NCBI GenBank assembly: GCA_025454715.1
Contig: JALONY010000040.1
Span: 1-14,710, forward strand
From: Anaerolineae bacterium
GTDB lineage: Bacteria; Chloroflexota; Anaerolineae; Aggregatilineales; Phototrophicaceae
Reading direction: 5' to 3'
DNA length: 14,710 nucleotides
The notes under the pieces were generated by a model. That model saw nothing but the letters and a program-made list of their open reading frames with translations, ran no database searches and was not told where the DNA came from. Below, one piece after another: positions 13,584 through 14,710 of this stretch (position 1 is the stretch's first letter; each line of letters begins with the position of its first letter). Position numbers and translations under genes: made by a program.

Positions 13584-14710
13584 ATGCAAAAACTCCTCCT
13601 CTGTTGCGCGGTGTTGGTCGTGCTGCTGTCGGGCTGCAACCTGACCACCGACGACGCCCCGCCCACCCTCATGCCCCAGATGACCGACGCGCCCATCCCG
13701 ACGCTGGGCTACAGCACCCCCATCCCCGGGCAAGAGCCGACGCCCACCCCCAGCGGGGTCAACGCCCAGCCGGTCGGCGCGCAATTGTACGGCCTGCTCA
13801 ACCAAGTCAGCAGTGACCGCCAATACAACACCATCGCCCGCCTGCAAGGCTTCTTCACCCGCCACGTCAACTCGTCCCAGACCTCCGAGACCGAGGGCGT
13901 CGGTGCGGCGGCACGCTGGCTATACGGCGAGTTCCAGCAAATCCAAGCCGACTCGCAAGGCAACTTCCAAGCCTTCACCCACGGCTTTACCGCCACCTAT
14001 AACGGCGTGCAGTCCGGCCAGCAAAACATCGTCGGGGTCATCAACGGCAACCTGCCCAACACCCAAGCCATCGTCATCGGCGCGCACTACGACAGCCGCA
14101 CCGACGACCTGCGCGACAACCTCGCCTTTGCCCCGGGCGCGGCGGACAACGGCTCGGGCGTGGCCGCCATCCTCGAGATGGCGCGCATCTTCAGCCAAAT
14201 CAGGCCACGGGCTACCCTGATTTTCGTCTTGTTCGCCGCCGAGGAGGTGGACAGGCAGGGCAGTCGCGCCTTCGTGCGCGATTACATCCGCGGCTACAAC
14301 ATCGACGTGAAGTTGATGATCAACATCGACACCGTGGGCAGCACCAACGACGCCCGTGGCAACATCAACGACCGCGAACTGCGTATCTTCAGCGCCCCGC
14401 CCGCCGATTCCGGCTCGCGCCAGAAGGCGCGCATGATCGACTTCATCATCGACAATTACTCGACCGACCTCAAGCTGATTTTCGTCGAGGAAATCGACCG
14501 TGAAGGGCGCTTCGGTGACCATTTCTCGTTCCACGAGGCCGGAATCCCAGCCATCCGCATCATCGAGGCGCTCGAGGACACCCCCAACCGAGAAGGCCGC
14601 GACACCATCGAGTACGTCGAGTTCGACTACCTGCGCAAGAGCACCCGCACCCTGATGACCATGATTTTGGCCTTGTCGGACGGGATGCCCGCCCCGAACA
14701 ACGTCGTCAT
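13584..14710 (+). CDS. Secreted M28-family zinc metallopeptidase lipoprotein (3' end outside window)
   Basis: The frame is open from ATG 13584 to the right edge (375 codons visible, no stop). Residues 1-18 are a lipoprotein signal peptide with lipobox LSGC and lipidated Cys18; residues 25-60 are a Pro/Thr-rich linker. From about 145 comes an M28 peptidase domain with every metal and catalytic residue: His168 and Asp170 (GAHYDS), bridging Asp188 (ADNGSG), catalytic Glu220 and zinc ligand Glu221 (AAEE), Asp249 (NIDTVGS), and His313 (GDHFSFHEAGIPA). Family members are aminopeptidases or carboxypeptidases acting on peptides outside the membrane. Gene symbol and substrate cannot be given. A purine-rich GGAAG lies upstream but far from the ATG, so no strong ribosome site is seen. 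It is transcribed from the promoter at 13513-13541. Confidence 0.93.
   Translation, partial: MQKLLLCCAVLVVLLSGCNLTTDDAPPTLMPQMTDAPIPTLGYSTPIPGQEPTPTPSGVNAQPVGAQLYGLLNQVSSDRQYNTIARLQGFFTRHVNSSQTSETEGVGAAARWLYGEFQQIQADSQGNFQAFTHGFTATYNGVQSGQQNIVGVINGNLPNTQAIVIGAHYDSRTDDLRDNLAFAPGAADNGSGVAAILEMARIFSQIRPRATLIFVLFAAEEVDRQGSRAFVRDYIRGYNIDVKLMINIDTVGSTNDARGNINDRELRIFSAPPADSGSRQKARMIDFIIDNYSTDLKLIFVEEIDREGRFGDHFSFHEAGIPAIRIIEALEDTPNREGRDTIEYVEFDYLRKSTRTLMTMILALSDGMPAPNNVV

Overview
The window is GC-rich, densely packed bacterial chromosome. Typical SD-led genes, many tight operon junctions and Chloroflexota-like gene content (receiver-domain style, a separately encoded cobalamin-binding mutase subunit followed by MeaB, a zinc-ribbon threonine-synthase-like enzyme, a C/T-G/A hairpin repeat) suggest an Anaerolineae-like member of the Chloroflexota. 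That placement is inference from gene content; no rRNA or marker gene is present.

Layout. (1) 1-4521, plus strand: a signalling cluster. It holds the C-terminal part of a sensor histidine kinase, a 698-residue fusion of a threonine-synthase-like PLP enzyme with two receiver domains, two stand-alone single-domain response regulators, and a GNAT acetyltransferase whose ATG overlaps the preceding stop. (2) 4518-5708, minus strand: a class I/II aminotransferase that converges on the GNAT gene with overlapping stop codons and has a good sigma70-type promoter of its own. (3) 5948-7561: a MurJ-family flippase. (4) 7576-8231: an AT-rich RelE/HigB-type toxin-antitoxin pair set exactly between two copies of a 23-bp direct repeat, each copy leading into an extended -10 promoter. 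(5) 8269-9728: cobalamin-binding subunit of methylmalonyl-CoA mutase, overlapped by the GTPase chaperone gene meaB. (6) 9764-12193: thioredoxin, a Nudix CoA pyrophosphatase and a membrane-anchored TPR protein. (7) 12280-13509: a MoeB/MoeZ-type adenylyltransferase whose C-terminal rhodanese domain has lost its active-site segment and is frameshifted. (8) 13584 to the right edge: a secreted M28 zinc-peptidase lipoprotein that continues past the window.

The most unusual content is the metabolic enzyme-receiver fusion inside what looks like a phosphorelay operon. Histidine-kinase phosphorylation could set the activity or assembly of a PLP enzyme, with the extra receivers acting as phosphate intermediates or sinks. 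The receiver domains keep all canonical pocket residues at canonical spacing, so this can be tested. The second notable structure is the toxin-antitoxin cassette bracketed by duplicated promoter sequence, which reads as an insertion in front of the mutase/meaB operon. The third is the broken rhodanese end of the MoeB-like gene, which is either a real deletion or an assembly error.

No tRNA, rRNA, CRISPR array, transposase or replication origin was seen. No stretch of more than about 300 bases lacks a gene; the longest gaps are 5709-5947 and 13388-13583, and both hold promoter-like elements.
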